Translations under genes and position numbers: made by a program | Origin: Comamonadaceae bacterium | GTDB taxonomy: Bacteria > Pseudomonadota > Gammaproteobacteria > Burkholderiales > Burkholderiaceae_C | NCBI GenBank assembly: GCA_947442105.1 | Contig: CANEVH010000043.1 | Location: 1-32,945 of the forward strand | Length of the DNA: 32,945 bases | Direction of reading: 5' to 3' | Part shown: piece after piece, positions 13,512 through 22,682 of the stretch | How the letters are laid out: each line of letters opens with the position of its first letter | How positions within the stretch are numbered: position 1 is the first letter of the stretch | The notes under the pieces: generated by a model | What the model was told of the DNA's origin: nothing | What the model saw: only the letters and a program-made list of their open reading frames with translations | The model's database searches: none

Positions 13512-15533
13512 ATGAAAACCGTGAAATCTTTCCCACGCAAAGTCAAAGAGACCCCCAAGCTCTTTATCCCCCTGCCCGACGGCACCCAGCTCGCCGCCCG
13601 CGTCTGGATGCCCACCGACGCCGCCAAACACCCGGTTCCGGTGATCCTGGAATACCTGCCCTACCGCAAGCGCGATGGCACCGTGGTGCGCGACGCCCTC
13701 ACCCACCCCTACCTAGCCGGCCACGGCTACGCCTGTGTGCGGGTGGACATGCGGGGCAACGGCGACTCCGACGGCCTGATGCTTGACGAATACAGCGAAC
13801 AAGAGCTGCAAGACGCCGAAGACGTGATTGCGTGGCTGGTAGCCCAGCCCTGGAGCACCGGACGCGTGGGCATGATGGGCATCTCTTGGGGCGGCTTTAA
13901 CGGCTTGCAGGTGGCGGCGCGACAGCCCCAGGGCCTGGACGCCGTTATTACCCTGTGTTCCACCGACGACCGCTACAGCGACGACATCCATTTCAAAGGC
14001 GGCTGCCTGCTGGGCGAAAACCTGGGCTGGTCGGCCACGATGTTTGGCTATTCGTCCCGCCCGCCAGACCCGGCACTGGTGGGCGACCAATGGCGCGCCA
14101 TGTGGCTGGAGCGGCTGAACGCCGAGCCCCTGCTGGCGATTGACTGGCTGCAACACCCGCACCGCGACGCGTATTGGAAACACGGCTCGGTATGCGAGGA
14201 CATTGGCGCCATCCAGGCCGCCGTGCTGGCTGTGGGCGGCTGGAACGACGCCTATACCAACGCAGTGCCGCGCCTGGTGGGCAGCATCCAGGCGCCGGTC
14301 AAAGGCATTATTGGCCCCTGGGCGCACAAATACCCGCACTTTGCGGTGCCCGAGCCACGCATCGGCTTTTTGCAAGAAGCGCTGCGCTGGTGGGACCGCT
14401 GGCTCAAAGACCTGCCCACGGGCGTGGAGGCTGACCCGGCGTTTCGCACCTACATCATGGATGTGCAGCCGCCTGGCGCGAGCATCAGCCACGTACCCGG
14501 CCGCTGGGTGAGCGACCAGGTGTGGCCTGGCGACCACAGCCAAACCCAGCGCCTGTACTTGAACGGCACAGGTTTGGCGCCGGAGGCTGCGCGCAAAGGC
14601 AAAAAAACCATCCAGTCACCCCAGCACACCGGCGCCGACAGCGGCGAGTACTGCATCATCTGGATGGGCCCTGAGTTTCCCGGCGACCAGCGCCAGGACG
14701 ACGCGGGTTCACTCACCTTTGACGCCGAGGTACTTACCAAAGGCTTTGACCTGGTGGGCGCGCCAGTGCTCACCTTGCAGTTCAGCGTGGACCAGCCCGT
14801 GGCCCACGTGGCGGTGCGCCTGAACAGTGTGTGGCCCAACGGTGCGGTCTCGCGCCTGACCTACGCCGTGGCCAATTTGACGCACTTGCACGGCAGCGCC
14901 AGCCACGAACACCCCCAGGCGCTGGAGCCGGGCAAGCGCTACACGGTGCAAATAAAGCTCGACGACGTGGCCTGCCACGTGCCCAAAGGCCACCAGCTGC
15001 GCGTGTCGCTGTCTACCAGCTACTGGCCACTGATCTGGCCCGCGCCCCAGCCCGTGAACCTGACGGTGCACACCGGCGCCAGCTACATCGACATCCCCAC
15101 GCGCCTCAAGGTGCGCGGCGAAAAAGCGCCAGCGTTTGCCCCCGCAGAGGGCGCACCGGCGGTAAAACTGGTGACCATTGACAAGCCCTGGAACAAGCGC
15201 GAAGTCACCATCAACCAAGCCACCGGCGAGCGGCGCATGACGATCGAAGACGACTTTGGCCGCAGCACCAGCACCGAGCACGGCCTGACCACCTGGGGCC
15301 GGGGCCGCGAGAGCTACCGCATCCTGCCGCACGACCCGCTGTCTGCCCGCCAGGAATGCCACTGGTCCATGGAAACCGCGCGCGGCGACTGGGTCACCCG
15401 CACCGAAACCTATTCCGCCATGAGCGCCAGCGCCACCCACTGGCACATCACAGGCCGCTTGGAAGCCTACGAGGGCGAAAAACAGATTTTGGTGCGCACC
15501 TGGGACAAGAAGATCAAGCGCCAGTTGCTGTAA
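13512..15533 (+). CDS. CocE/NonD family (X-Pro dipeptidyl-peptidase-like) hydrolase
   Basis: This 673-aa serine hydrolase of the CocE/NonD (PepX/S15) superfamily has an alpha/beta hydrolase core followed by a C-terminal jelly-roll domain. The family marker EYLPYRKRDGT is at 47-57. The nucleophile elbow GISWGG puts the catalytic serine at S125. The Asp is likely in VGGWNDAYTN and the His in GPWAHKYPH. The second half (VSYW-type jelly roll with VPKGHQLRVSLSTSYWPLIW) is typical. Relatives cleave X-Pro peptides, cocaine-like esters or glutaryl/acyl amides, so the substrate is not predictable. I chose ATG 13512 because homology begins just after it (KLFIPLPDGTQLAARVW); the frame is open further up to 13350 without similarity. 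There is no signal peptide, so it is cytoplasmic. Its end faces the RIO kinase gene. Confidence 0.9.
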   Translation: MKTVKSFPRKVKETPKLFIPLPDGTQLAARVWMPTDAAKHPVPVILEYLPYRKRDGTVVRDALTHPYLAGHGYACVRVDMRGNGDSDGLMLDEYSEQELQDAEDVIAWLVAQPWSTGRVGMMGISWGGFNGLQVAARQPQGLDAVITLCSTDDRYSDDIHFKGGCLLGENLGWSATMFGYSSRPPDPALVGDQWRAMWLERLNAEPLLAIDWLQHPHRDAYWKHGSVCEDIGAIQAAVLAVGGWNDAYTNAVPRLVGSIQAPVKGIIGPWAHKYPHFAVPEPRIGFLQEALRWWDRWLKDLPTGVEADPAFRTYIMDVQPPGASISHVPGRWVSDQVWPGDHSQTQRLYLNGTGLAPEAARKGKKTIQSPQHTGADSGEYCIIWMGPEFPGDQRQDDAGSLTFDAEVLTKGFDLVGAPVLTLQFSVDQPVAHVAVRLNSVWPNGAVSRLTYAVANLTHLHGSASHEHPQALEPGKRYTVQIKLDDVACHVPKGHQLRVSLSTSYWPLIWPAPQPVNLTVHTGASYIDIPTRLKVRGEKAPAFAPAEGAPAVKLVTIDKPWNKREVTINQATGERRMTIEDDFGRSTSTEHGLTTWGRGRESYRILPHDPLSARQECHWSMETARGDWVTRTETYSAMSASATHWHITGRLEAYEGEKQILVRTWDKKIKRQLL

Positions 15534-15563
15534 CGAAGTCCGCTAGCCGAGGATTCGCGGCGA

Positions 15564-15583
15564 GGCGCCGCCCCTATGGCGCC
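15564..15583. terminator. Possible shared hairpin between convergent genes
   Basis: GGCGCC occurs at 15564-15569 and again at 15578-15583, so the two copies can pair around an 8-nt loop. The structure spans the 40-bp gap between the convergent hydrolase and kinase stops. There is no T-tract on either side, so a terminator role is only a guess. Confidence 0.25.
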
Positions 15584-16437
15584 GCAGTGGCCATGCGCAA
15601 ACGCCGCGCCGCATCTTCCGCGCGGGCGTCGTCAATCTCGCGCAGCACGCCGCCCACGTCCACCGCCGCCGTGGAATGCGCAAACTGGCCGGTCAGGGGC
15701 GTGTCGTTGGAGAGCAGGCCGGCTTGGTACAGGCTCCAGATCTCGGGGCCATAGTCGGTGGCGAGTAGCGCCGGGGCAAACTGACCAAAAAAATCGCGCA
15801 AATTTTGCACATCGCGCAGCAGCATGCGTTGCGCGTGGTTGTTGCCCGCCGCGTCCACCGCCTGCGGCAGGTCGATGATGACGGGCGTGTCCACCTCGTT
15901 CACGTGCGCCAGCAAGATGTTGAATTCGGACAAATCGCCATGCACCACCCCCGCGCACAGCATGCGCACGACTTCGGCAATCAGGGTGGCGTGGTGGGCC
16001 AGGGCCTGCTCGGGGGTAAAGGCCACGTCGTTCAGGCGCGGGGCGGCATCGCCTTGGGCGTCAGTCACCAGCTCCATGAGCAGCACGCCTTCAAAGAAGT
16101 TGTAGGGCTGGGGCACGCGCACGCCCGCAGCGGCTAAGCGGTACAAGGCGTCCACCTCGGCGCTTTGCCAGGCTGCCTCTTGCGCTTGGCGGCCAAACTT
16201 GCTGCCCTTGGCCATGGCGCGGCCCTGGCGGGAGTTTTTGACCTTGCGGTTTTCGGTGTAGTCCACCGCCTGGCGAAAGCTGCGGTGGGTGGCTTCTTTG
16301 TAAATCTTGGCGCAGCGGGTCTCATCGCCGCAGCGCACCACGTACACAAGCGCCTCTTTGCCGCTCATGAGCTGGCGAACTACGGTGTCGATCAAGCCTT
16401 CGTCAATGAGGGCCTGGAGTCTGGGGGGTGCTTTCAT
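15574..16437 (-). CDS. RIO-type serine protein kinase
   Basis: The 287-aa product is a RIO1-like atypical protein kinase. The nucleotide-anchoring lysine lies in RCAKIYKEA (about 41-49). The catalytic loop is VHGDLSEFNIL (165-175, with D168 and N173) and the metal-binding motif is VIIDLPQAVD (186-195), the RIO form of DFG. The region RSFRQAVDYTENRKVKNSRQ is the flexible loop that follows in bacterial members. Bacterial RIO kinases are poorly understood; ribosome-linked roles are inferred from archaeal and eukaryotic relatives. The start ATG at 16437 is chosen because similarity begins at MKAPPRLQALIDEGLID; the frame runs on upstream as antisense to mutL, which is not coding. It is divergent from mutL with a 72-bp shared gap. 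Confidence 0.92.
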   Translation of the reverse strand: MKAPPRLQALIDEGLIDTVVRQLMSGKEALVYVVRCGDETRCAKIYKEATHRSFRQAVDYTENRKVKNSRQGRAMAKGSKFGRQAQEAAWQSAEVDALYRLAAAGVRVPQPYNFFEGVLLMELVTDAQGDAAPRLNDVAFTPEQALAHHATLIAEVVRMLCAGVVHGDLSEFNILLAHVNEVDTPVIIDLPQAVDAAGNNHAQRMLLRDVQNLRDFFGQFAPALLATDYGPEIWSLYQAGLLSNDTPLTGQFAHSTAAVDVGGVLREIDDARAEDAARRLRMATAAP

Positions 16438-16509
16438 TGACCCATTTTGCGCCTGAACGCCCTGGTGCCGCAGGGCTGGGGCGCCGGGGCGCGTCACTAG
16501 AATGCCCCG

Positions 16510-18504
16510 GTGACCGCCCCCCCCCTGCCCCCCCGCCGCCCCATCCGTGAACTGCCCGACGCGCTGATCAGCCAAATTGCCGCAGGCGAGGTGGTGGAAC
16601 GCCCCGCTTCGGTGGTGCGTGAGCTGGTGGACAACGCGCTGGACGCCGGGGCGCGCCAGGTGACGGTGCGCTTGCTGGCCGGGGGCGTGCGCCTGATTGC
16701 CGTGGAAGACGACGGCATGGGCATCTTGGCCGGCGAATTGCCCATCGCTTTCAAGCGCCACGCCACCAGCAAGATTGGCAATTTGCAAGACCTCGAATCG
16801 GTGGCCACCATGGGCTTTCGCGGTGAGGCCCTGGCCGCCATCAACTCGATTGCCGACTGCGCCATTTTGTCGCGCGCCAGCGGCCAGACCGAGGCGTTTT
16901 TGCTCGATGGTCGCACCGGCGAACTGCGCCCAGTAGCGCGCGCCACGGGTACCACGGTCGAGGTGAAAGAACTGTTTTACAGCACCCCGGCGCGGCGCAA
17001 ATTTCTGAAAACCGACGCCACCGAGCTGGCGCATTGCATTGAGGCGGTGCGCCGCCACGCGCTAGCCCGCCCCGATGTGGGTTTTGCCATCTGGCACGAG
17101 GGCAAGGTGGTCGAACAATGGCGCGCCTGCGGCACCGATCTGGATTTTTCAGCGCCGCCCGAAGCACTGGAGGCCCAGCGCGCGCAGCAACTCGCCGCGC
17201 TGGACCGGCGCCTGGCCGACGTGCTGGGGGCCGACTTTTTGGCGCGTTCCATCGCCGTCAACTGGCAAAGCTCCGGCGACCGGCCCGACGGCTCGGGCTT
17301 GGAAGGGCGGCGGGTGCGCGTCTGGGGCCGCGTGGGCATACCCGACGCGGCGCGCGCCCGGCCTGACCAGCAGTTTTGCTATGTGAATGGCCGCTTTGTG
17401 CGCGACAAGGTGCTCACCCACGCCGCGCGCAGCGCTTATGAAGACGTACTGCACGGCCAGCGCCAGCCTGTTTATGCGCTGTACCTGGACATGGACCCGA
17501 CGCGGGTGGACGTGAATGTGCACCCCACCAAGATTGAAGTGCGCTTTCGCGACAGCCGCGAAGTACACCAAGCGGTGCGCCACGCCACCGAGGACGCGCT
17601 GGCTGCGCCGCGTGCGCAAGCCGCCGACGCCACACTGGCCCTAAGCGACGACCTAGCGGCCACCGACGGCGTCAGCGCCTTGGCTCCGCGCTGGACCCAG
17701 ACTCTGCAGCCCACGCCGACACGGTCGGGCAGCGCGCTGTACTCCAGCCAAAGCCCGATGGCTTTTCATGCGCAAGAGGCGCCGCCGGGCCAGCGCGTGG
17801 GCAATCTGGCCGCCCTGTGGCAGGCGCCAGCGGGTGCACTTTCGCCATCAAGTGCCCCAGGCCCCGCCCAAACGCTTAACTCCGCCGCAGCGCCGCAAGG
17901 CGATTGGCCTCTGGGCCGCGCCCTGGCGCAACTGCAAGGCATTTACATCCTGGCCGAAAACGCCCAGGGCCTGATCGTGGTGGACATGCACGCCGCGCAC
18001 GAGCGCATCGTCTACGAGCGGCTGAAAAACCAATGGGCGGCGCAAGAGGGCGGTGGCAGCCCCCGCATCAGCCGCCAGCCGCTGTTGATTCCGGCCACTT
18101 TTGCCTGCACGCCGTCTGAGGCCGCCACAGCCGAGGCGCACACCGAAACGCTGGAGGCGCTGGGCCTGGAAATCAGCCCCTTTTCGCCCAGCACGCTGGC
18201 CGTGCGCGCCGTGCCCACCACCCTGGCGCAAGGCGACGCGGTAGAACTGGCCCGCAGCGTGCTAGCCGAGCTGGAGCAGCACGACGCCAGCACCGTGGTG
18301 CAGCGCGCCCACAACGAACTGCTGGCCACCATGGCCTGCCACGGCGCGGTGCGCGCCAACCGGCGCCTAGGCATTGATGAAATGAACGCCCTACTGCGCG
18401 ACATGGAACACACCGAGCGCAGCGACCAGTGCAACCACGGCCGACCCACCTGGCGGCAAATTTCGGTGGCGGACCTGGACCGGCTGTTTTTGCGTGGGCG
18501 CTAG
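16510..18504 (+). CDS. mutL: DNA mismatch repair protein MutL (nuclease-type)
   Basis: The 664-aa protein is MutL. It links mismatch recognition by MutS to strand incision and couples its GHKL ATPase to dimer closure. N-terminal motifs are ELVDNALDAGA (38-48, catalytic Glu38), DDGMGI (67-72), ATSKIG and GFRGEAL (102-108). After a variable linker (about 350-465) the C-terminal dimerisation domain carries D492-MHA-xx-E-x4-E (DMHAAHERIVYE), ACHGAVRAN (about 609-617) and CNHGRP (641-646), ending FLR near the terminus. These are the metal-binding endonuclease motifs of MutL proteins from bacteria without MutH, so this MutL probably nicks DNA itself. The start is GTG 16510, immediately before a proline-rich MTAPPLPPRRP segment; no upstream ATG fits. 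Confidence 0.97.
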   Translation: MTAPPLPPRRPIRELPDALISQIAAGEVVERPASVVRELVDNALDAGARQVTVRLLAGGVRLIAVEDDGMGILAGELPIAFKRHATSKIGNLQDLESVATMGFRGEALAAINSIADCAILSRASGQTEAFLLDGRTGELRPVARATGTTVEVKELFYSTPARRKFLKTDATELAHCIEAVRRHALARPDVGFAIWHEGKVVEQWRACGTDLDFSAPPEALEAQRAQQLAALDRRLADVLGADFLARSIAVNWQSSGDRPDGSGLEGRRVRVWGRVGIPDAARARPDQQFCYVNGRFVRDKVLTHAARSAYEDVLHGQRQPVYALYLDMDPTRVDVNVHPTKIEVRFRDSREVHQAVRHATEDALAAPRAQAADATLALSDDLAATDGVSALAPRWTQTLQPTPTRSGSALYSSQSPMAFHAQEAPPGQRVGNLAALWQAPAGALSPSSAPGPAQTLNSAAAPQGDWPLGRALAQLQGIYILAENAQGLIVVDMHAAHERIVYERLKNQWAAQEGGGSPRISRQPLLIPATFACTPSEAATAEAHTETLEALGLEISPFSPSTLAVRAVPTTLAQGDAVELARSVLAELEQHDASTVVQRAHNELLATMACHGAVRANRRLGIDEMNALLRDMEHTERSDQCNHGRPTWRQISVADLDRLFLRGR

Positions 18505-18544
18505 CGGCCTTTAGCCGGTCACACCCTCACCGCATTGCGCGGTG
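18505..18544 (+). terminator. Small hairpins after mutL
   Basis: Two short perfect stems follow the mutL stop: CGGC/GCCG around CTTTA (18505-18517), and CACCGC/GCGGTG around ATTGC (18528-18544). Neither has a following T-run, so factor-independent termination is doubtful. The remaining 160 bp up to the next gene shows nothing recognisable. Confidence 0.25.
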
Positions 18545-18707
18545 CTTCACGGGAAAGTGAGGTGGGTGGTGGCAAGGGGCTTAGGGCGAAAGTTCAAGCG
18601 CTCCGCCAGAGCCCGACCGCTGCGCCCACGTGGCGCGCAGCCTCTTGGGCGTGGATGGGCAAATGGGACACGCTTGGTTGCAGCAATCGCCGCTGCGGAG
18701 CGTCGGG

Positions 18708-19049
18708 TCAGCTTGTCAGCGGAAGCTCAAACTCACGCTCCACCTGGGCCAAAGCGCTTCGTGCATGGTCGGTCAGGGTGACGAAGGTGTTGCGTTTGTC
18801 GATCTCGCCCTTGTTCAGGGTCAGCCAGCCTTCAGCGATCAGGCGTTTCAAGTGGTAGCGCACACCCGTCTGCGAATGCGATAGGCCGGCGAGCAGCAGC
18901 TTGATCGTCACGTCTTTCACACCGTCGTTGGCCTTCACAAGCAACAAAATGTCGAACGGTATCAAGGAGGATTGGATTCCCAAGTGCCGATGAATCAGGA
19001 CTCGGAATTTCATCAGACTGGTATTTGACCAGTAAGGGTTCAATATCAT
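18708..19049 (-). CDS. MarR-like winged-helix transcriptional regulator
   Basis: This 113-aa protein has a winged-helix DNA-binding fold of MarR type. A helix-turn-helix covers about 46-75 (TIKLLLAGLSHSQTGVRYHL then KRLIAEGW), and the wing is LTLNKGEIDKRNTFVTLTD with the DKR signature of MarR proteins. A short C-terminal helix (ARSALAQVEREFELP) probably dimerises. There is no obvious ligand domain, so it may respond through its partner or through cysteine-free ligand binding. The start could be ATG 19049 or the in-frame ATG at 19013 (MKFRVLIHRHLG). The second choice places the palindrome at 19017-19033 directly upstream. Neither has a good Shine-Dalgarno. Two inverted repeats upstream suggest autoregulation; the MATE exporter about 465 bp away is divergent and a possible target. 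Confidence 0.75.
   Translation of the reverse strand: MILNPYWSNTSLMKFRVLIHRHLGIQSSLIPFDILLLVKANDGVKDVTIKLLLAGLSHSQTGVRYHLKRLIAEGWLTLNKGEIDKRNTFVTLTDHARSALAQVEREFELPLTS
19017..19033. promoter_or_regulatory. Palindromic operator candidate 1
   Basis: ACTGGTATTTGACCAGT is an inverted repeat with perfect 6-bp arms (ACTGGT/ACCAGT) and a 5-bp spacer, the size expected for a MarR-dimer site. It lies within the first codons of the longest regulator frame, or just upstream of the alternative start at 19013. Confidence 0.5.
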
Positions 19050-19060
19050 GGTTTTCTAGC

Positions 19061-19078
19061 GACGGAATTTAATCCGTC
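19061..19078. promoter_or_regulatory. Palindromic operator candidate 2
   Basis: GACGGAATTTAATCCGTC has perfect 6-bp arms (GACGGA/TCCGTC) and an AT spacer of 6 bp. It lies 12 bp upstream of the ATG at 19049. Its arms differ from those of candidate 1, so only one of the two may be the regulator's own site. Confidence 0.45.
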
Positions 19079-19079
19079 A

Positions 19080-19514
19080 TTCTTTATTTATTTAAAAAGC
19101 GGTTAAGACTCTTTTACCGATTTAAAATCAAACCTCTATATTCAAAATACACCAATTGTGTTAATCGTTATTAAATGAAATACAAGATTTGAAATCTAAT
19201 TTCACACCCACTCTGCACGCTCTGAGCGGGCCACTCGTCGCGACCCGGCCAATGACACCGCCTTTTGAGAGTTGACGACGCACTGTAGATTTACTGGCAT
19301 TACACATTTCAAACTGGAGATACATATTAATCTCTAAATCACGGAAATACCGCGACTATGGAACAAAAAGAATGCTATTTTGAAATACAAATTTATATCC
19401 TAAGGGTTTAAAAAAATAATGCCTTAACGCGCTTTGCTTTAGCCGGTATCCCATAGGCAGCGGCTTGGCTTTGCAAAACCCTTGAATTGGGGCCAAACGT
19501 AGAATCCGCCCTCC
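19080..19514. other. AT-rich intergenic region between the regulator and MATE genes
   Basis: About 435 bp of markedly AT-rich sequence (for example around 19080-19200 and 19300-19420) in otherwise GC-rich chromosome. No frame in it resembles a protein. It should contain the promoters of both divergent genes, but several TATAAT-like matches make it impossible to choose one by eye. Low GC may also mark a small insertion or remnant. Confidence 0.4.
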
Positions 19515-20969
19515 ATGCCCACCCCCTTCGCCATGACCGCATCCGCCCACCGTTTTGGACCCCTGCGCCTGGAAATCGCTGCCTTGTGGCGCTTGGCGTG
19601 GCCCATCATGGTGGGTCAACTGGCCAATGTGGGCATGTCGGTGGCCGACGTGGCCATGGCCGGGCACGCTTCGGCGCAAGACCTGGCCGGCGTGTCCTTG
19701 GGGGTGTCGGTCTGGAACATGGTCATCATTACCCTGATGGGCACCATGATGGCGGTCAACCCGCTGGTGGCGCACCACGTGGGCGCTAAGCAACTTAACC
19801 AAATTCCCCACCTCGTGCGCCAGGCCTTATGGAAAGGCCTTTTTCTGAGCCTGCTGGCGGCTGGGGTGATGCAGGCCAGCGTCGCTATTCTTGATCTCTT
19901 CACCCTAGAGCCCGTCACCCGCCAGGTGGCGGTGGGCTTTGTGCAAATTACCAGCTTTGCACTACCGCCTTTTGCGGCCTACCGCGTGCTCTACGGCTAC
20001 AGCGCCAGTCTGGGCCAGACCAAACCCATGATGGTGGTGGCGCTGGGGGCGCTGGCGTGCAATATCTTGATCAACTGGGTGCTGGTGTTTGGGCACTGGG
20101 GGTTTGCGCCCCAAGGCGGCCTGGGCTGCGCCTGGTCCACGCTGATTTGTGTGTGGATCAACCTGGGCGGCTTGCTGTGGTGGATGCGCCGCAGCCCGGC
20201 GTTTGCCAGCACCTGGCCATTTGCGCAGTGGGAGTGGCCGCACCTGCCCCAGCTGCGCAGCCTGCTCAAAATTGGCCTGCCCATTGGCGTGACCTATTTT
20301 GCCGAGACCAGCGCCTTTGCCCTGATTGCCTTGCTGGTGGCGCGTTTTGGCAGCGCGCAGGTGGCGGCGCACCAGATTGCGCTGAACTTTACCTCGCTCA
20401 TCTTCATGGTGCCGCTCAGCCTGGGCACGGCTGTGCTGACGCGCGTAGGCCAGTCGCTGGGCGCTGGCGACCCCCAGGCTGCGCGCTTTCGTGCCTGGGT
20501 GGGAGTGTGGGTAGGCCTGGGCTTTGCTGCCCTGTCCGCACTTGGCATTGCGCTGCTGCGCCACGACATTGCCGGCCTGTACACCGACGACGCGGTGGTC
20601 ATTGCCATTGCCGCGCAGCTTTTGCTGCTAGCGGCTGTGTTTCAGGTGTCAGACGCTGCGCAAGTGGTGGCAGCGGGCGCCATTCGGGGCTACAAAATCA
20701 CGCGCGCGCCCATGTGGGTGCAGATGGTGGCGTTTTGGGGCGTGTCGCTGCCCCTGGGCTACCTGCTGGGCATTGCGCCCGAAGCGGCCCCGGCGTGGCT
20801 GGCCGCCCTGCCCGGCTACCCGGCGCAGGCCCTGCAGTCCGCCGGGTTTTGGCTGGCATTGCTTTTGGGGCTGACGGTGGGCGGGAGCGGCTTGCTCTTG
20901 CTGCTGCGCTATGTGGCGCGTGCGCACCTGAGCGATACGCCAGCGGCGCTTGGCAAAGCACCGGCCTGA
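19515..20969 (+). CDS. MATE-family multidrug/Na+ (or H+) efflux transporter
   Basis: The 484-aa protein is a MATE (NorM/DinF-type) exporter of the inner membrane, which expels cationic drugs and dyes in exchange for Na+ or H+. Two bundles of six helices are visible, the first beginning [20 protein letters not shown], with typical patterns such as [27 protein letters not shown] and the internal repeat starting [20 protein letters not shown]. The length fits the family (about 450-490). The start may be ATG 19515 or ATG 19533 (MTASAHRF); the first is taken as the longest and gives the usual short cytoplasmic tail. It is followed 2 bp later by miaA, so the two are co-transcribed. The divergent MarR-like gene is a plausible regulator. 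Confidence 0.9.
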   Translation: MPTPFAMTASAHRFGPLRLEIAALWRLAWPIMVGQLANVGMSVADVAMAGHASAQDLAGVSLGVSVWNMVIITLMGTMMAVNPLVAHHVGAKQLNQIPHLVRQALWKGLFLSLLAAGVMQASVAILDLFTLEPVTRQVAVGFVQITSFALPPFAAYRVLYGYSASLGQTKPMMVVALGALACNILINWVLVFGHWGFAPQGGLGCAWSTLICVWINLGGLLWWMRRSPAFASTWPFAQWEWPHLPQLRSLLKIGLPIGVTYFAETSAFALIALLVARFGSAQVAAHQIALNFTSLIFMVPLSLGTAVLTRVGQSLGAGDPQAARFRAWVGVWVGLGFAALSALGIALLRHDIAGLYTDDAVVIAIAAQLLLLAAVFQVSDAAQVVAAGAIRGYKITRAPMWVQMVAFWGVSLPLGYLLGIAPEAAPAWLAALPGYPAQALQSAGFWLALLLGLTVGGSGLLLLLRYVARAHLSDTPAALGKAPA

Positions 20970-20971
20970 GC

Positions 20972-21922
20972 ATGGCCCACCCTCTGCCTTTTCACATCCA
21001 ACTGGCCGGCCCCACGGCAGCCGGCAAAACCGCCACCGCCCTGGCCATTGCCCAAGAACACGCCTGCGAGATCATCAGCGTGGACTCGGCGCTGGTCTAC
21101 CGGGACATGGACATTGGCACAGCCAAACCCAGTGCAGCCGAGCTGGCCACCGTGCCCCACCACCTGATCAACATCCGCGACCCCTTGCAGGCCTATAGCG
21201 CCGCAGAATTTGTCAATGACGCGCAGGCGCTGATTCTTGAGATCAGCGCGCGCGGCAAGCTGCCCCTGCTGGTGGGCGGCACCATGCTGTATTTCAAGGC
21301 CTTAGCCGACGGCATAAACCCCATGCCCGCCGCCAACGCCGAGGTGCGCGCGCAGATTGAGGCCGAAGCGCAGCGCCTGGGCTGGCCCGCCATGCACGCG
21401 CAACTGGCGCAGGTGGACCCGGCCACCGCCGCCCGCCTGGCCCCGGCAGACAGCCAGCGCATCCAACGCGCGCTAGAGGTTTTCCGCATTTCCGGCCTGC
21501 CCTTGTCGCACTTTCATGCGCGCGCGAACGCGGTTGGCGAGTCCGGCCCTGGCGCCCCGCTGATTGCGCTGGAGCCGCAAGACCGCGCCTGGCTGCACAC
21601 GCGCATCGCCCAGCGCTTTGACATGATGCTGGAACAAGGCTTGGTAGACGAGGTCAAAACCCTGCGTGCGCGCGGCGACCTGCACCCGAACCTGCCGTCC
21701 ATGCGCTGCGTAGGCTACCGCCAGGTGTGGGAGGCTTTGGACGGCGTGTCGCCGATGGCCGAGCTGCGCGACAAAGGCATTTTTGCCACCCGCCAACTCG
21801 CCAAGCGCCAAATCACCTGGCTGCGCTCCATGCCCGCGCGCCAGGTGGTGGCCTGCGACGTGCCCGACGCGCTGGCGCAGGTGCTGCGCGCGGTTCGCAC
21901 ACTGATGGAGCATCGTGCATGA
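20972..21922 (+). CDS. miaA: tRNA dimethylallyltransferase MiaA
   Basis: The 316-aa enzyme transfers a dimethylallyl group to N6 of A37 in tRNAs reading codons that start with U, which aids decoding fidelity. The P-loop is GPTAAGKT (13-20). It is followed by the family blocks [16 protein letters not shown] (substrate loop), [30 protein letters not shown] and the [12 protein letters not shown] tRNA-binding segment. The ATG at 20972 lies 2 bp after the MATE stop, and the reading frame above it is antisense noise inside the MATE gene. The stop overlaps the next gene by 4 nt (ATGA), giving translational coupling. Confidence 0.97.
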   Translation: MAHPLPFHIQLAGPTAAGKTATALAIAQEHACEIISVDSALVYRDMDIGTAKPSAAELATVPHHLINIRDPLQAYSAAEFVNDAQALILEISARGKLPLLVGGTMLYFKALADGINPMPAANAEVRAQIEAEAQRLGWPAMHAQLAQVDPATAARLAPADSQRIQRALEVFRISGLPLSHFHARANAVGESGPGAPLIALEPQDRAWLHTRIAQRFDMMLEQGLVDEVKTLRARGDLHPNLPSMRCVGYRQVWEALDGVSPMAELRDKGIFATRQLAKRQITWLRSMPARQVVACDVPDALAQVLRAVRTLMEHRA

Positions 21923-22614
21923 GTGTTCACCCCCCCGGCCTGCAACTCAGCCATTTGTCCAAACACTATGGCGCAAGCCCGGTGTTTACCGACGTGTCGC
22001 TCACCGTGGCGCCGGGCGAGTTTGTCGCCATCATGGGCGAATCGGGCGTGGGCAAATCGACGCTGCTCAATTGCATGGCCGGCCTGGACCATTGGGACAG
22101 CGGCAGCGTGCACCTGGACGGCGTGGACATCGGCGCCCTGGACGGCGACGCCCGCGCCCGCCTGCGCCGCGAAAAGATAGGCTTTGTGTTCCAAGCCTTT
22201 CATGTGCTGCCCCACCTGGACGTGGTGCAAAACGTCGCCCTGCCCTTGCTGCTGCTGGGCACGCCCGACGCAGCGCGGGTGCAGGCCATGCTCGAATCCG
22301 TGGGCCTGGGAGCCTTGGGCACGCGCCTGCCCCAGCAGCTCAGCGGCGGGCAGTTACAACGCGTGGCCATCGCCCGCGCGCTGATTCACCACCCCAGCCT
22401 GATCTTGGCCGATGAACCCACCGGCAACCTGGACCCGACCACCGCGACGGTAGTGATGGACGCGCTGGTGGCGCAAACCCGGCTGCATGGCGCGTCTCTG
22501 GTGCTGGTGACCCATTCGGCGGCAGCCACCGAGCGGGCGGACCGGGTCCTGCGGCTTACGGCGCGGGGGATGGTGGATGCCAATCCACTGCCAGCCATCC
22601 CCACAAACTGCTGA
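21919..22614 (+). CDS. ABC transporter ATP-binding protein (LolD/MacB-like), orphan
   Basis: The 231-aa ATPase has all ABC signatures: Walker A GESGVGKS (40-47), Q-loop near FVFQAF (89-94), signature LSGGQ (141-145), Walker B LILADE (161-166) and switch His in LVTHS (196-200). The TGNLD motif after Walker B and the small size fit the LolD/FtsE/MacB class that works with FtsX-like permeases in lipoprotein or antimicrobial export. No permease gene is adjacent. It starts with ATGA overlapping the miaA stop. The last ~12 residues ([12 protein letters not shown]) are encoded by DNA that reads antisense as a decayed pabC tail, so the true end of the protein was probably changed by rearrangement and the permease lost or moved. 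Confidence 0.88.
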   Translation: MSVHPPGLQLSHLSKHYGASPVFTDVSLTVAPGEFVAIMGESGVGKSTLLNCMAGLDHWDSGSVHLDGVDIGALDGDARARLRREKIGFVFQAFHVLPHLDVVQNVALPLLLLGTPDAARVQAMLESVGLGALGTRLPQQLSGGQLQRVAIARALIHHPSLILADEPTGNLDPTTATVVMDALVAQTRLHGASLVLVTHSAAATERADRVLRLTARGMVDANPLPAIPTNC

Positions 22615-22672
22615 CAAACGCCATTTCGGCAACGCGCGGCAGTTCGTCCAGACCCGCAGTTACCCTCGCCAC
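22577..22672 (-). pseudogene. Remnant of a pabC 3' end
   Basis: On the minus strand 22672-22577 reads VARVTAGLDELPRVAEM then [15 protein letters not shown]. This is close to the end of the intact aminodeoxychorismate lyase domain at 25022 ([19 protein letters not shown] and CVGADWS). The DNA is about 70% identical by eye over some 80 bp (22599-22676 against 25052-25129). It has no start or upstream domain and overlaps the last codons and stop of the ABC ATPase gene. It is therefore a second, decayed copy left by a duplication or rearrangement. Confidence 0.75.
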
Positions 22673-22682
22673 GCAGCAACTG

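Noticed and set aside
13713..15446. Two long minus-strand open frames inside the CocE-like gene
   Set aside because: Antisense shadows of a well-supported hydrolase; composition is low-complexity Ala/Gly/His/Val without motifs.
20057..20971. Upstream extension of the miaA frame over the MATE gene
   Set aside because: The extra residues are Gly/Ala/Cys/Arg-rich out-of-frame translation of the MATE gene; MiaA similarity starts at 20972.
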